Assembly: GCF_001907975.1 (NCBI RefSeq)
Contig: NZ_CP017836.1
Location: 1-36,988 of the forward strand
Origin: Silvanigrella aquatica
GTDB lineage: Bacteria > Bdellovibrionota_B > Oligoflexia > Silvanigrellales > Silvanigrellaceae
Direction of reading: 5' to 3'
Length of the DNA stretch: 36,988 nt
Shown: piece by piece, positions 6,934 through 14,758 of the stretch
How positions within the stretch are numbered: position 1 is the stretch's first letter
Layout: each line of letters opens with the position of its first letter
Position numbers and translations under genes: made by a program
Notes under the pieces: model-generated
Told to the model about the DNA's origin: nothing
The model's database searches: none
Seen by the model: only the letters and a program-made list of their open reading frames with translations

Positions 6934-7935
6934 TCAAAGTGCTAGCTTTTTCATTTGTACAGGCTTTTGAATTATTTGATTTACTTCAATATTTTTTTTT
7001 ATATTTAAATTATATTCGGCTAAATCTTTACCTTTATCATTTGGGGCTTTCCAGAATTCCGCATTTTTTCCAGATATTTCATTAATCAAACTTTTTTGCT
7101 TCAGATGGGCTTTATTTGTGAACTCTTGAGTTTCTAAGCTTTTCTCATTTTCCAAAGATATTATTATTTTTTCTGAATTTTTAAGTATTTCATGGACAGT
7201 TGGGTTTTTAAATGATGAAAGAACGTTCGCACCTCCAGTAACTAAGACCATTGGGGGTTCTTTAGCCGCTCTTTTAGCAAGATCATGCAAAGCTAAGGCA
7301 TCAACTCCTCCTTCAACAATCCAAACAGTTTTTTTATTTCCTTTTAAAATTTGTGGATAATATTTTTCAGACCCTTTGAAATCTCTTTTTTGTATTTGAT
7401 CATCTTTATTTGTTGCACGTTTTGTTACATTTTTAATTTTTCCATGTTCATCATATCCAACAAAAAAAATTGAACCCTCAGCATATTTCAAAAAATTTTC
7501 TTTTTCAGCTTTTATTATTGTTTCTAAACTTATCCCTCTTTCAATTAAATATTTTCTACCACTATTTACAATATTATTATCAGATCTAGGAAGTTTTATT
7601 TCTGTTTTTTCTAATTTCACATTGTTAATTGAATTATTATTACTACTTAAAATATTCATATTTTTATTGAGTATAGAAATAGCTTCATTAAAATTACAGC
7701 CATCAATTTTTCTAACAAGAGAGATGTTATCGCCTATACCATTTGAAAATTTATCACATGTAACATATGTTCCATCATCTAGTCTTGTAGTTCTAAATAC
7801 TTCCTCATCATTTATTCTAACTGAATAATGTCTACCTTCTTTTTTAACAGCATATCCTTTCGATATAAAATATGACTCTGGATCGATAGATTTAGCTTTT
7901 TTCAGTTCATTTTTTATAAGTTCAAACCTATCCAT
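6934..7935 (-). CDS. Toprim-domain primase-like protein of the transfer operon
   Basis: A 333-residue protein. The middle carries a Toprim fold signature, VWIVEGGVDALALHDLA (about 205-221) followed by VLVTGGANVL and an IIISLENEKS strand where the DxD pair would be (here degenerate). The N-terminal 100 residues (SYFISKGY..., FRTTRLDDGTYVTCDKFSNGIGDNISLV) resemble the zinc-finger-less start of DUF3991/Toprim-type mobilisation primases. It likely primes or protects transferred single strands. The start is the ATG at 7935, with GAGG 6 bases upstream; the 17-nt block AAATGAGGTTTGATATG around it is repeated before the RHH gene at 13929. It follows the helicase stop by 12 bp. Confidence 0.65.
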   Translation of the reverse strand: MDRFELIKNELKKAKSIDPESYFISKGYAVKKEGRHYSVRINDEEVFRTTRLDDGTYVTCDKFSNGIGDNISLVRKIDGCNFNEAISILNKNMNILSSNNNSINNVKLEKTEIKLPRSDNNIVNSGRKYLIERGISLETIIKAEKENFLKYAEGSIFFVGYDEHGKIKNVTKRATNKDDQIQKRDFKGSEKYYPQILKGNKKTVWIVEGGVDALALHDLAKRAAKEPPMVLVTGGANVLSSFKNPTVHEILKNSEKIIISLENEKSLETQEFTNKAHLKQKSLINEISGKNAEFWKAPNDKGKDLAEYNLNIKKNIEVNQIIQKPVQMKKLAL

Positions 7936-7947
7936 ATCAAACCTCAT

Positions 7948-10240
7948 TTACATTCTTAACTTTCTTTTAATCTTATTCTTTTCCACATTAATAATATCAT
8001 TTTTAATTTTATTATCAATATTATTGTTCAATTGATGATAAATATTTTTTTGCATTTCTTTTGATATTTCTGCAACCTTTAAAGAATAAGTTTCTTTTAA
8101 AGTATCCAAATTCAAATTCATACGTTGATAATTATTTTTTATGTTTAATAATGAATTTACTTTACTGTCTAGTTCTTTTTTGATAATATCAAAATTGTTT
8201 CTATCTTCATTTTTCAATTTTGAAATAGTATTTCCATTTGGCTCTAAATTTAATTTATACAAAATTTCAAAAGATTTTTCCTTAATCTTTCTCATAATTT
8301 TAATAGATTCTACTTGTTTTTCATTGTATTCCTTAAGCTGGATCTTATTTTTATTTTTTAAAACTTCTTTCTCCTCATCAAGATTACTATTTTTTAAAGC
8401 ACCTATTTTTTCATGTGCTGTTTCATTTACACCAGACACATTTACTTTTTTATATAGATTATCTTTATCATGTGTATATAGTTTACAATCATATTCAGCA
8501 CGTGAAACGGCAACATAAAAATTTTCAGAATCAACATTTGTTAACGAAGCATAAACTTTTTCACATGTCCTACCTTGGCTTGAAAATACTGTTGTTACAT
8601 AACTATAATCAATATAATGTTTTTCATTCAAATTTATTTTTTCAAATTTCCCACTTTCATACTCAACAATAGCTGTCATATTTTCTTTATCTATTTGTTT
8701 AACATTTAGATATTGTCCATTTAATCTTTTTTCTTTATTTTCTGAATTGCTTACATGGTTTTTAGTCCATTTTATTCTATCTCCTTCGCATATTTCCATA
8801 CTTTTTTCTTGAAATAAATTGCATTTTAACGAACCTAATTTTAATTCTTTTAGTTTATTATCACAAGAAACAGTAATGGTATTTTTTATGTTATTAATAT
8901 TCTCGATTTTATATGCTGTATTTGCTTTCAATCCTTGGCCTGCTTTGTTGAGTATCAAAATGTCCCCGATTTCATATGAGTTTGAATATCTTAATGAAAA
9001 TTCATTTAAATCCCTACTTGAATAAGTTTTAATTTCTACTGTATTTTTTAGTTCATTTTTTGTTTTTAATTCAGATCTAATTAAATTAGTAATCTCTTGT
9101 TTTTCATAATTAGTTGAAGATATAAAAAGTGATTTTTTAATTTGTTCTTTACTTAGTGACAAGTAATCAATCGCCATTGATGCAATAATTTCTTCTTTAT
9201 TTTTTTCATATATTTTACCAGTTTTTTCTAGTATATCTAAACCATCAGTAAATTTTTTATCTGCAATTAAATCAACTGATTTTTTCATGTTTTTGTCTCT
9301 TTGTCTCATTCCCTGCGTTAAGTGGGCTGTTTCCATTCCGCTAGACTGCAATTGTTTAAAAGGGTTTCCTGCGCCAACAGATGATAATTGCTTAACATCT
9401 CCTACTAATAATATTCTGGCATTTTCAATTTCAGCTTTTTTTAATAATTCCTCAGCGTCTTTTGCGCTTAACATTCCCGCTTCATCTACAACCCAAAGTT
9501 CTTTTCCTTCAGCTCTATTAATTTTGCTTTCTTTAACAAGTAATGATGCAACAGTTGCTGACTCACTTAGTTTTGCTTCTGCTGCAAGGTTTTTTGCAGC
9601 GTCTGAACCAGGAGCTAACGCTTTTATTTTATATCCTTTTTCCATTGCAACTCTAGTTGCTGAATATAATGAAAATGTTTTTCCTGCGCCCGCAACCCCT
9701 TGCCATGCTAAAATGCGATCATTTGATGTTAATAATGTATTTATAGCTTCTTGCTGGCCTTTATTTAAACCTCCTTTTTTATCCGATAAAGATTTATTGT
9801 GTATTTTTTCAATAATATTTGCAGACTCTTCTTTAGTACAAATTGATTCAAAAGAGTGATGGCCTCTTTTAAGAATTTCGATTGTTTTATTTTCTAAGGC
9901 TAACGAGTCTTTAGTAATAAACTCTTTTTTAGAAAGTTCACCTACTTGTACAGCATTATTTTTTAAATAATCATTTATATAAATTTTAATTTTTTCGTAT
10001 GTATATGAATCTAAGGATTTTGATATTACAACGGCTTCCAAATTATCACGTTTAAAACTGATTTCGTTTTCAGTTAATTCTTTTACTGTATCTTGGATAA
10101 TTTTTTCTATATGTACATTACTATGAACATTAATTCCTATTCTATTTTTTCTTTTTGGATGTAATATAAATTGACTATTGCATTCATCACGCCATTTTGA
10201 CTTTAATTCTTTTTTAGAAATAAATTCATCACTTTTTTTT
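7948..10240 (-). CDS. traI: MobF relaxase TraI/TrwC, helicase part (reached by -1 frameshift from the relaxase part)
   Basis: A superfamily I RecD-type helicase region that unwinds the plasmid strand to be transferred. Motifs: Walker A GVAGAGKTFS, Walker B WVVDEAGML, motif III LLVGDVKQLSSVGAG, and the late motifs SSQGRTC and VAVSRAEY. The C-terminal 150 residues are a charged coiled coil. No credible start exists near 10041 (the first codon there is TTG inside the phrase DNLEAVV). The frame is open without a stop back to the A9 run at 10233-10241, where it continues the relaxase sentence ...INRDKKK-SDEFISKKELKSKW. With one -1 shift the joined protein has about 1,114 residues, a normal size for a TrwC-like relaxase-helicase. 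Confidence 0.88.
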
Positions 10241-11291
10241 TATCTCTATTTATTTTAACTAGTTTTGTCGCTTCTTTTTGATTTGTTGCGCCAAGCTCTT
10301 TTATTTGTTCAGAGCGTTTAGAAAAATATTTTAATTGTTCCTCTGTATAACCATTAATATCAAAAGTTCCATTGCTATTTAACTTTATATCATAGCCAAG
10401 TTCTTTTACTAAAAGAGCAAGTTTATTCTGGTATATTGCACCAATTTTTTTAGAATTGTAAAAAAATCCATCTGAATTAATTGCACGCCATTCTTCATTA
10501 TGCTTTGTCATATTCATAATAACGCAATGCGTATGTAATTGTGGATCAAGTTTTCTACTGGTATCATGCTCAAAAAGTGCTGCTGAAATTTTACCAGAAT
10601 TTTCATTAATTCGTTTATTCAAATTCTTGTCTATGCTTGTAACCCTTGAATATTCACTTTCTACAATTGATAGAGCATACTTCACCGCTTCCCTGTGTGC
10701 TTTAATTAGTTCGCTATCTTCATTTACAAGAGCTGCAATTGAAACACTTTTGGGAGCGGAAAAAGTGAGATCAAACGCTGGCCTTCTTGATACACTTTTC
10801 TTATAAATTGAAATGGATTTTTTTATTTTACTTTTTAATTCCATTTTATTTTCAATGTCTAAATTACTATCACTATTTACTATTGAATTGATCTTTTTTT
10901 CATATTTTGAAAAAACTTCTGTTGAAATTTTATCTCTACTTGAAGCAAATTCATTAATGATTTCTTTGATACTTTCTTTATTTTTTTCCTCAACTAAACA
11001 TTCATTAATTGTTTCAGCAATGTCTTTTTGAAACTTAAAAAACATTTCAAACGATATTTTTTGCTCTTTTTCTTTGCCCTTTAATAATTTTTCACCATTT
11101 AAAGAATGACCGTTTAATATTTTATTAAAATCATGATGTCTAACATTTCCTTTTAAACCTAATTCTTCTGATGCTTGGCCATACCATTCGGTAAATTCTC
11201 TACCTTCCTCTTTTTCCTTAGAATAGTAATTATCATGTTCATAGTAATTCATAGCATGATTGACGCTGTTAATTCTTGAAACTGATAACAT
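10203..11291 (-). CDS. traI: MobF relaxase TraI/TrwC, N-terminal relaxase part ending after an A9 run
   Basis: The TrwC-type relaxase domain, which nicks oriT and covalently holds the 5' end. It has the paired tyrosines near the N-terminus (Tyr16-17 and Tyr22-23 in MNYYEHDNYYS), RPAFDLTFSAPKSVS (the family signature), and the metal-binding histidines in FEHDTSRKLDPQLHTHC (His about 240, 253, 255). The zero frame ends 11 codons after the A9 run (…RDKKKVMNLFLKKN), while the -1 frame continues into the helicase. If no shift occurs, a free 362-residue relaxase is made. The start at 11291 is an ATG preceded by AGGAGG. It lies 24 bp after the coupling protein gene. Confidence 0.9.
   Translation of the reverse strand: MLSVSRINSVNHAMNYYEHDNYYSKEKEEGREFTEWYGQASEELGLKGNVRHHDFNKILNGHSLNGEKLLKGKEKEQKISFEMFFKFQKDIAETINECLVEEKNKESIKEIINEFASSRDKISTEVFSKYEKKINSIVNSDSNLDIENKMELKSKIKKSISIYKKSVSRRPAFDLTFSAPKSVSIAALVNEDSELIKAHREAVKYALSIVESEYSRVTSIDKNLNKRINENSGKISAALFEHDTSRKLDPQLHTHCVIMNMTKHNEEWRAINSDGFFYNSKKIGAIYQNKLALLVKELGYDIKLNSNGTFDINGYTEEQLKYFSKRSEQIKELGATNQKEATKLVKINRDKKKVMNLFLKKN
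10233..10241 (-). other. A9 slippery run joining the two halves of traI
   Basis: On the coding strand GAT-AAA-AAA-AAA-GTG: the heptamer A AAA AAA is in the correct phase for -1 slippage, after which the frame reads AGT-GAT-GAA and continues into the helicase. Programmed ribosomal or transcriptional slippage, a recent mutation, or a homopolymer sequencing error would all look like this. Confidence 0.75.
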
Positions 11292-11315
11292 TTCTCACCT
11301 CCTAAATAAAATTAT

Positions 11316-13496
11316 TTAAAAATTTAATGCGTCGTAATTTATATTTTCTTCAATCTTCTTATTTGTATTTGAATTATCTTTATTTTCTACCTCTTCTTTA
11401 ATTTCTTTTACTTCTTTAATTTCTTTTACTTCTTCAATTTTTATTTCTTCAATTTTTATTTCTTCAATTTCTTCTTTTTGTTTAGTTTCAAGTTCGCTTA
11501 TATCTTCTAATACTAAGTCATCAATATTTAATATATTATTATTTAAGTCTTTATTATTTCCTACTGGATCATTTACTTGGATATTTATATTTTGATTTTC
11601 CAAACTCTCAATATTTGTATTTTTAATCCAGTCTGCTTCAACTGAAGCTGGATATGGCCTTGGAAAAGGTATAACAGGAAACCTAAGTTTAAATATCACT
11701 GGAATCTCTGAAGTTTTTACATAAAATATTGCTCCTTCTTCTAATGATGCGGGAGGTATTGAAGTAAATTCCCCAGTAGCAATTGCGTCTTCAATTACCT
11801 CTTCTTCTGAAGTTGAAATTGAACTTCTGCCCTTTGAGTCTATAGATTTATTTCTTGTCACTTTTTTATAACGATTTTTTGTAAATAAACGCTGAAAATA
11901 TTCTGCATATTCCGCTGTTTCTGCCCTTCCAATTAGTTTTAGTGAAAAACCGTTGAGAAGTACTTCTGTTCCCCCGTCTACTTCATACTTTTTGCGTATG
12001 ACACCAACTTCTTGAACTCCTGCAAACGTACAAACTCCCATACCTCTGAGCAATTTAAGGCCATCAGCAAGTAAATTAATTCTAGGAATAGCTCCAATTT
12101 CGTCTAAAAATAAGCCTATTCGTCTTTCTCTTGATTCAACTAAATTTAAACATTCTTTTATAAAAGAATTGACTATCATTGAACAAAAGAATCCTGATAT
12201 TTCTTTATAAAGTTGTTTAAAAGAAAGAATTACAAATAAAACATCTTTTCTTTCACCTCTTAACCATTTTTTTACTGAGAATCCACCTTCGGATATTGGC
12301 CATGCTTTAGATAAAAGATCAAAATTTTGAAGATAAGCTCTTACATTTTGGAAGAAACCTGCGCTTGTCTCTCCAATTATTAATTTTCCAGTTTCAGGAT
12401 CATAACTACAGTCTTTTAATGTTTGAACTGCTCCTGGATGATATTGTTCTAGTATTCGTAAAAACTCTTCACTTGATATTGTTGCAAGCACTTCACCTAT
12501 TGCCCATTTTTTAGGTTTTGTTTTTTGTAAATATTTAATTGCTCCTAAAGTTAAATCCCTAGCAGCTAATGCAAAAACATCGTTTGAACCGCCATGAACT
12601 GGTATTAGTTGCGCAACAAATTCGATTGCTTCTAGCTCTGTTTCTACATCTTCAGCAATAGCCCAAAAAGGCGACCTAGCATCAAATGGAGAAAAAACAA
12701 TAACTCCTTCTTTTCCTGACAAAAGTTGAGAAAAGTCACCTTTATTATCTACTATTAACGATGGGTATTTAGATTCATAAAACTGCAACGTTATGGGAGC
12801 AATAAAAACTGTTTTTCCAGCTCCCATTCCGCCAACAATGAGAATATTTAAAACTTCAATTTTTTTTGGAACTCTCAATTCTTTATAAAATTTAAAACCA
12901 GTAGATTTTCTTGCAATAAGTTCAATCCTTAATCTCTTTTCAGATTTTTTCATGTCACGTATTACTTCATTTCCATCAATCAAAAAACGAAAAGTTCCTA
13001 TTTTATTTTGACTTACAAGAAAATCAATTGCTTTTAATATTGGATAACAAGAAAATGATAAAACTGAAAATGATACATGTGTAAGAGTATCATATATTTC
13101 TAATTTTTTATCAATTTTTTTTGCATATTTAAAGAACATATTTGATTCAGTAAAATAGTATAAAGCAATGAAAATAAATGCTATTAAAGAAACAATTTTA
13201 ACAACTGAAAAGTAATGATCATTCAAATATAAATAAACTGCTTTATGATAATTTTGGAAATAGTTTGCACCACTACTAAATCCTGGAAAATTATAGTCTT
13301 TTACAAAAAATGATATCAAATCAAAAATTAGAAATGATGCTATAATTGCAGGATAAAATGATACAATCATTTTCACTAATGACTTTTTTTTAGCATTACT
13401 TTCTATAGTGTCATATGCTAAAACCTTCCAGTAAGTGAAAACTAATATTGCAAAAAATATTATATAAAAACTTGCAAAAATTTTAAATATAATCAT
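11316..13496 (-). CDS. traD: Type IV coupling protein (TraD/TrwB family)
   Basis: A 726-residue coupling ATPase linking the relaxosome to the mating channel. The N-terminal third has four or five membrane segments (about 5-25, 45-65, 95-115, 140-155). The ATPase follows with Walker A ILIVGGMGAGKTVF (about 216-229), LIVDNKGDFSQL, and Walker B IGLFLDEIGAIPR (about 458-470), plus GVQEVGVIR typical of TraD. The C-terminus (about 630-726) is disordered and acidic, with an EEIKI/KEIKEV repeat. It is preceded by the RHH gene at 7 bp and followed by the relaxase at 24 bp, the usual coupling-protein/relaxase pairing of MobF plasmids. Confidence 0.92.
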   Translation of the reverse strand: MIIFKIFASFYIIFFAILVFTYWKVLAYDTIESNAKKKSLVKMIVSFYPAIIASFLIFDLISFFVKDYNFPGFSSGANYFQNYHKAVYLYLNDHYFSVVKIVSLIAFIFIALYYFTESNMFFKYAKKIDKKLEIYDTLTHVSFSVLSFSCYPILKAIDFLVSQNKIGTFRFLIDGNEVIRDMKKSEKRLRIELIARKSTGFKFYKELRVPKKIEVLNILIVGGMGAGKTVFIAPITLQFYESKYPSLIVDNKGDFSQLLSGKEGVIVFSPFDARSPFWAIAEDVETELEAIEFVAQLIPVHGGSNDVFALAARDLTLGAIKYLQKTKPKKWAIGEVLATISSEEFLRILEQYHPGAVQTLKDCSYDPETGKLIIGETSAGFFQNVRAYLQNFDLLSKAWPISEGGFSVKKWLRGERKDVLFVILSFKQLYKEISGFFCSMIVNSFIKECLNLVESRERRIGLFLDEIGAIPRINLLADGLKLLRGMGVCTFAGVQEVGVIRKKYEVDGGTEVLLNGFSLKLIGRAETAEYAEYFQRLFTKNRYKKVTRNKSIDSKGRSSISTSEEEVIEDAIATGEFTSIPPASLEEGAIFYVKTSEIPVIFKLRFPVIPFPRPYPASVEADWIKNTNIESLENQNINIQVNDPVGNNKDLNNNILNIDDLVLEDISELETKQKEEIEEIKIEEIKIEEVKEIKEVKEIKEEVENKDNSNTNKKIEENINYDALNF
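11395..11485. repeat. Short tandem repeats in the 3' end of traD
   Basis: Imperfect tandem units of 12-18 bp (CTTCTTTAATTTCTTTTA, CTTCAATTTTTATTT) encode the acidic EEIKIEEIKI and KEIKEVKEIKE repeats of the TraD tail. Such runs expand and contract easily. Confidence 0.7.
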
Positions 13497-13503
13497 ATTT
13501 TCC

Positions 13504-13929
13504 TCACATATTTCCTAAGATTTTATCAAAGCTGTTTCTTGAATCTTTCATCGCTTCACTTATGATTTCATTCATTACTTTAGATGATTCTTCTTCTGAT
13601 AGTTTACTCATTAAATTTGCAAATAATTTTCCTATTGAAGTCTTGATATATGCTAAGTATTCAGAATTTTGTCGGACTGATTCAATGCTTATTTTTTGTA
13701 GTTGAATGACTTCTTTTTTCAAACCTTCAATTTCTCTTTCTCTTTGAATTTTATCTTGTTCCATTTTCTTTATAAGCATTTCAATAGTTGCATTCATACT
13801 TTGTATATTTACCGATTCTTTGACCGCTCGATTAATAATATCAATTGGCTTTTGTCCTAGTTTTTTTGCTTCGTTTTCAATTAGTTCAAACTCAGAATCC
13901 TTTAATGATACACAAAATCTTTTAGACAT
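13504..13929 (-). CDS. Relaxosome accessory protein: ribbon-helix-helix plus coiled coil
   Basis: A 141-residue protein. The N-terminal 45 residues (KRFCVSLKDSEFELIENEAKKLGQKPIDIINRAVKES) fit a ribbon-helix-helix DNA-binding domain. Residues 50-100 form a charged coiled coil and the tail is helical. Such proteins (TraY, TrwA, MobC types) bind near oriT, help nicking and repress their operon. The ATG at 13929 is chosen because GAGG precedes it by 6 bases and the frame upstream reads through the ribosome-binding site. It opens the operon RHH-traD-traI-primase and faces the repeats and GC-rich island at 13969-14311. Confidence 0.65.
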   Translation of the reverse strand: MSKRFCVSLKDSEFELIENEAKKLGQKPIDIINRAVKESVNIQSMNATIEMLIKKMEQDKIQREREIEGLKKEVIQLQKISIESVRQNSEYLAYIKTSIGKLFANLMSKLSEEESSKVMNEIISEAMKDSRNSFDKILGNM

Positions 13930-13968
13930 ATCAAACCTCATTTTTAAGTAAAATTCTAGTACATACAT

Positions 13969-14110
13969 TAGTATATATTTAAACTATAATTATTAAAACA
14001 TAGTATATACTTAATAAACTATAATATCCTTTTAAATATGTTTATCTATTTTTAATGTATATACATTAATACTTTTAAAATTAAACTTTAACATACCTAT
14101 GTATATACAT
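13969..14110. repeat. Direct and palindromic repeats upstream of the relaxosome operon
   Basis: TAGTATATATTTA-AACTATAAT (13969-13990) recurs as TAGTATATACTTAATAAACTATAAT (14001-14025). The palindrome ATGTATATACAT occurs at 14055-14066 and 14099-14110. These are likely binding sites for the RHH protein (autoregulation and relaxosome assembly). Confidence 0.5.
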
Positions 14111-14143
14111 TTTTAAAAGTTTTCCTTCTTTTACAATGACTTT

Positions 14144-14169
14144 AAAAAAAAAAGCCGTCGGCATGACGG
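14144..14169 (-). terminator. Leftward intrinsic terminator at the edge of the GC-rich island
   Basis: Minus strand: CCGTC, 5-nt loop, GACGG, C, then T10. It would end a leftward RNA made across the GC-rich island, before the RHH operon. Confidence 0.6.
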
Positions 14170-14320
14170 AGTGTGTGGAAACAAGTAAGGGCTGCTGCAT
14201 GGCAAAAAATTTGGCTGACAATGGCGCAGCCTTGTCGCCAAATTTTGCCAATGCTGCGCACCTTACGCTGGATCTGCAAAGCCACAGGCTGCGCAGCGAG
14301 TAAAGCGAGCGTAGTGTATT
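14154..14320. other. oriT: GC-rich structured island: oriT candidate (or structured RNA)
   Basis: About 160 bp of roughly 55% GC inside DNA of 25-30% GC. A long hairpin at 14185-14266 pairs GTAAGG with CCTTAC, GCAT with ATGC, GGCAAAAAATTTGGC with GCCAAATTTTGCC, and GACAA with TTGTC. Its 10-nt loop contains GCGCAGCC (14224-14231), which can pair with GGCTGCGC (14287-14294). The palindrome GCTGCGCAGC is at 14288-14297. Lying beside the relaxosome operon, it is where MobF plasmids carry oriT, but I cannot name a nic site. A structured RNA ending at the terminator on the left is the alternative. The overlapping ORFs on both strands look like chance. Confidence 0.5.
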
Positions 14321-14443
14321 TGTTTTTCTCTTTATCTCTTTCACTCCAATTTGTGATTAATTTTTGATATAGACTGAGTTTACAGATTCAACTATTTAGC
14401 TTATTATTTAGAAGTTTTTATCAATCAACACTGGAGATATTTT

Positions 14444-14734
14444 ATGACAAAACTAAAAATTGATTTACCCCAAAAAAGTAACAAAATTTCAGTACACTTA
14501 AAACAAAGTACAATTAATGTTTTAGACGAATACAAAAATTATCTTTCTAATATTCATGACGCTGATATAACCTATGAAATTATTTTTGAAGCTCTTATTA
14601 AAAATGTTGAAAAAGATAGAGATTTTAAAAAATTTAAAATTGCCTCACAAAAAAAGCAAAATATCGTAGGTGCAACCACAAATCATAAAGAAGATTTTAA
14701 AGAAACTGAGACTGAAAAAAATCATAATATTTAA
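14444..14734 (+). CDS. DUF2274-like small transfer-associated protein
   Basis: A 96-residue protein: LKIDLPQKSNKISVHLKQSTINVLDEYKNYLS, then a helical stretch ending EALIKNVEKDRDFKKFK. This pattern resembles DUF2274, a family of small, probably ribbon-helix-helix proteins found with trb-type conjugation genes. The tail of about 30 residues is charged and unstructured. It starts the rightward operon with topB (25 bp downstream) and faces the GC-rich island, so it may bind there or regulate this operon. Confidence 0.55.
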   Translation: MTKLKIDLPQKSNKISVHLKQSTINVLDEYKNYLSNIHDADITYEIIFEALIKNVEKDRDFKKFKIASQKKQNIVGATTNHKEDFKETETEKNHNI

Positions 14735-14758
14735 ACAATAATTTAAGGAAATAATTTC

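Noticed and set aside
8141..8518. 125-codon and neighbouring open frames on the + strand
   Set aside because: They lie opposite the Lys/Asn-rich C-terminal coiled coil of traI; their Phe/Leu/Ser richness is the mirror of that composition.
9287..9859. 190-codon open frame on the + strand
   Set aside because: It is the antisense shadow of the helicase motifs of traI, with no ribosome-binding site and no protein-like pattern.
14081..14367. Overlapping short ORFs on both strands across the GC-rich island
   Set aside because: They owe their length to the local GC rise, lack ribosome-binding sites, and the base pairing explains the sequence better.
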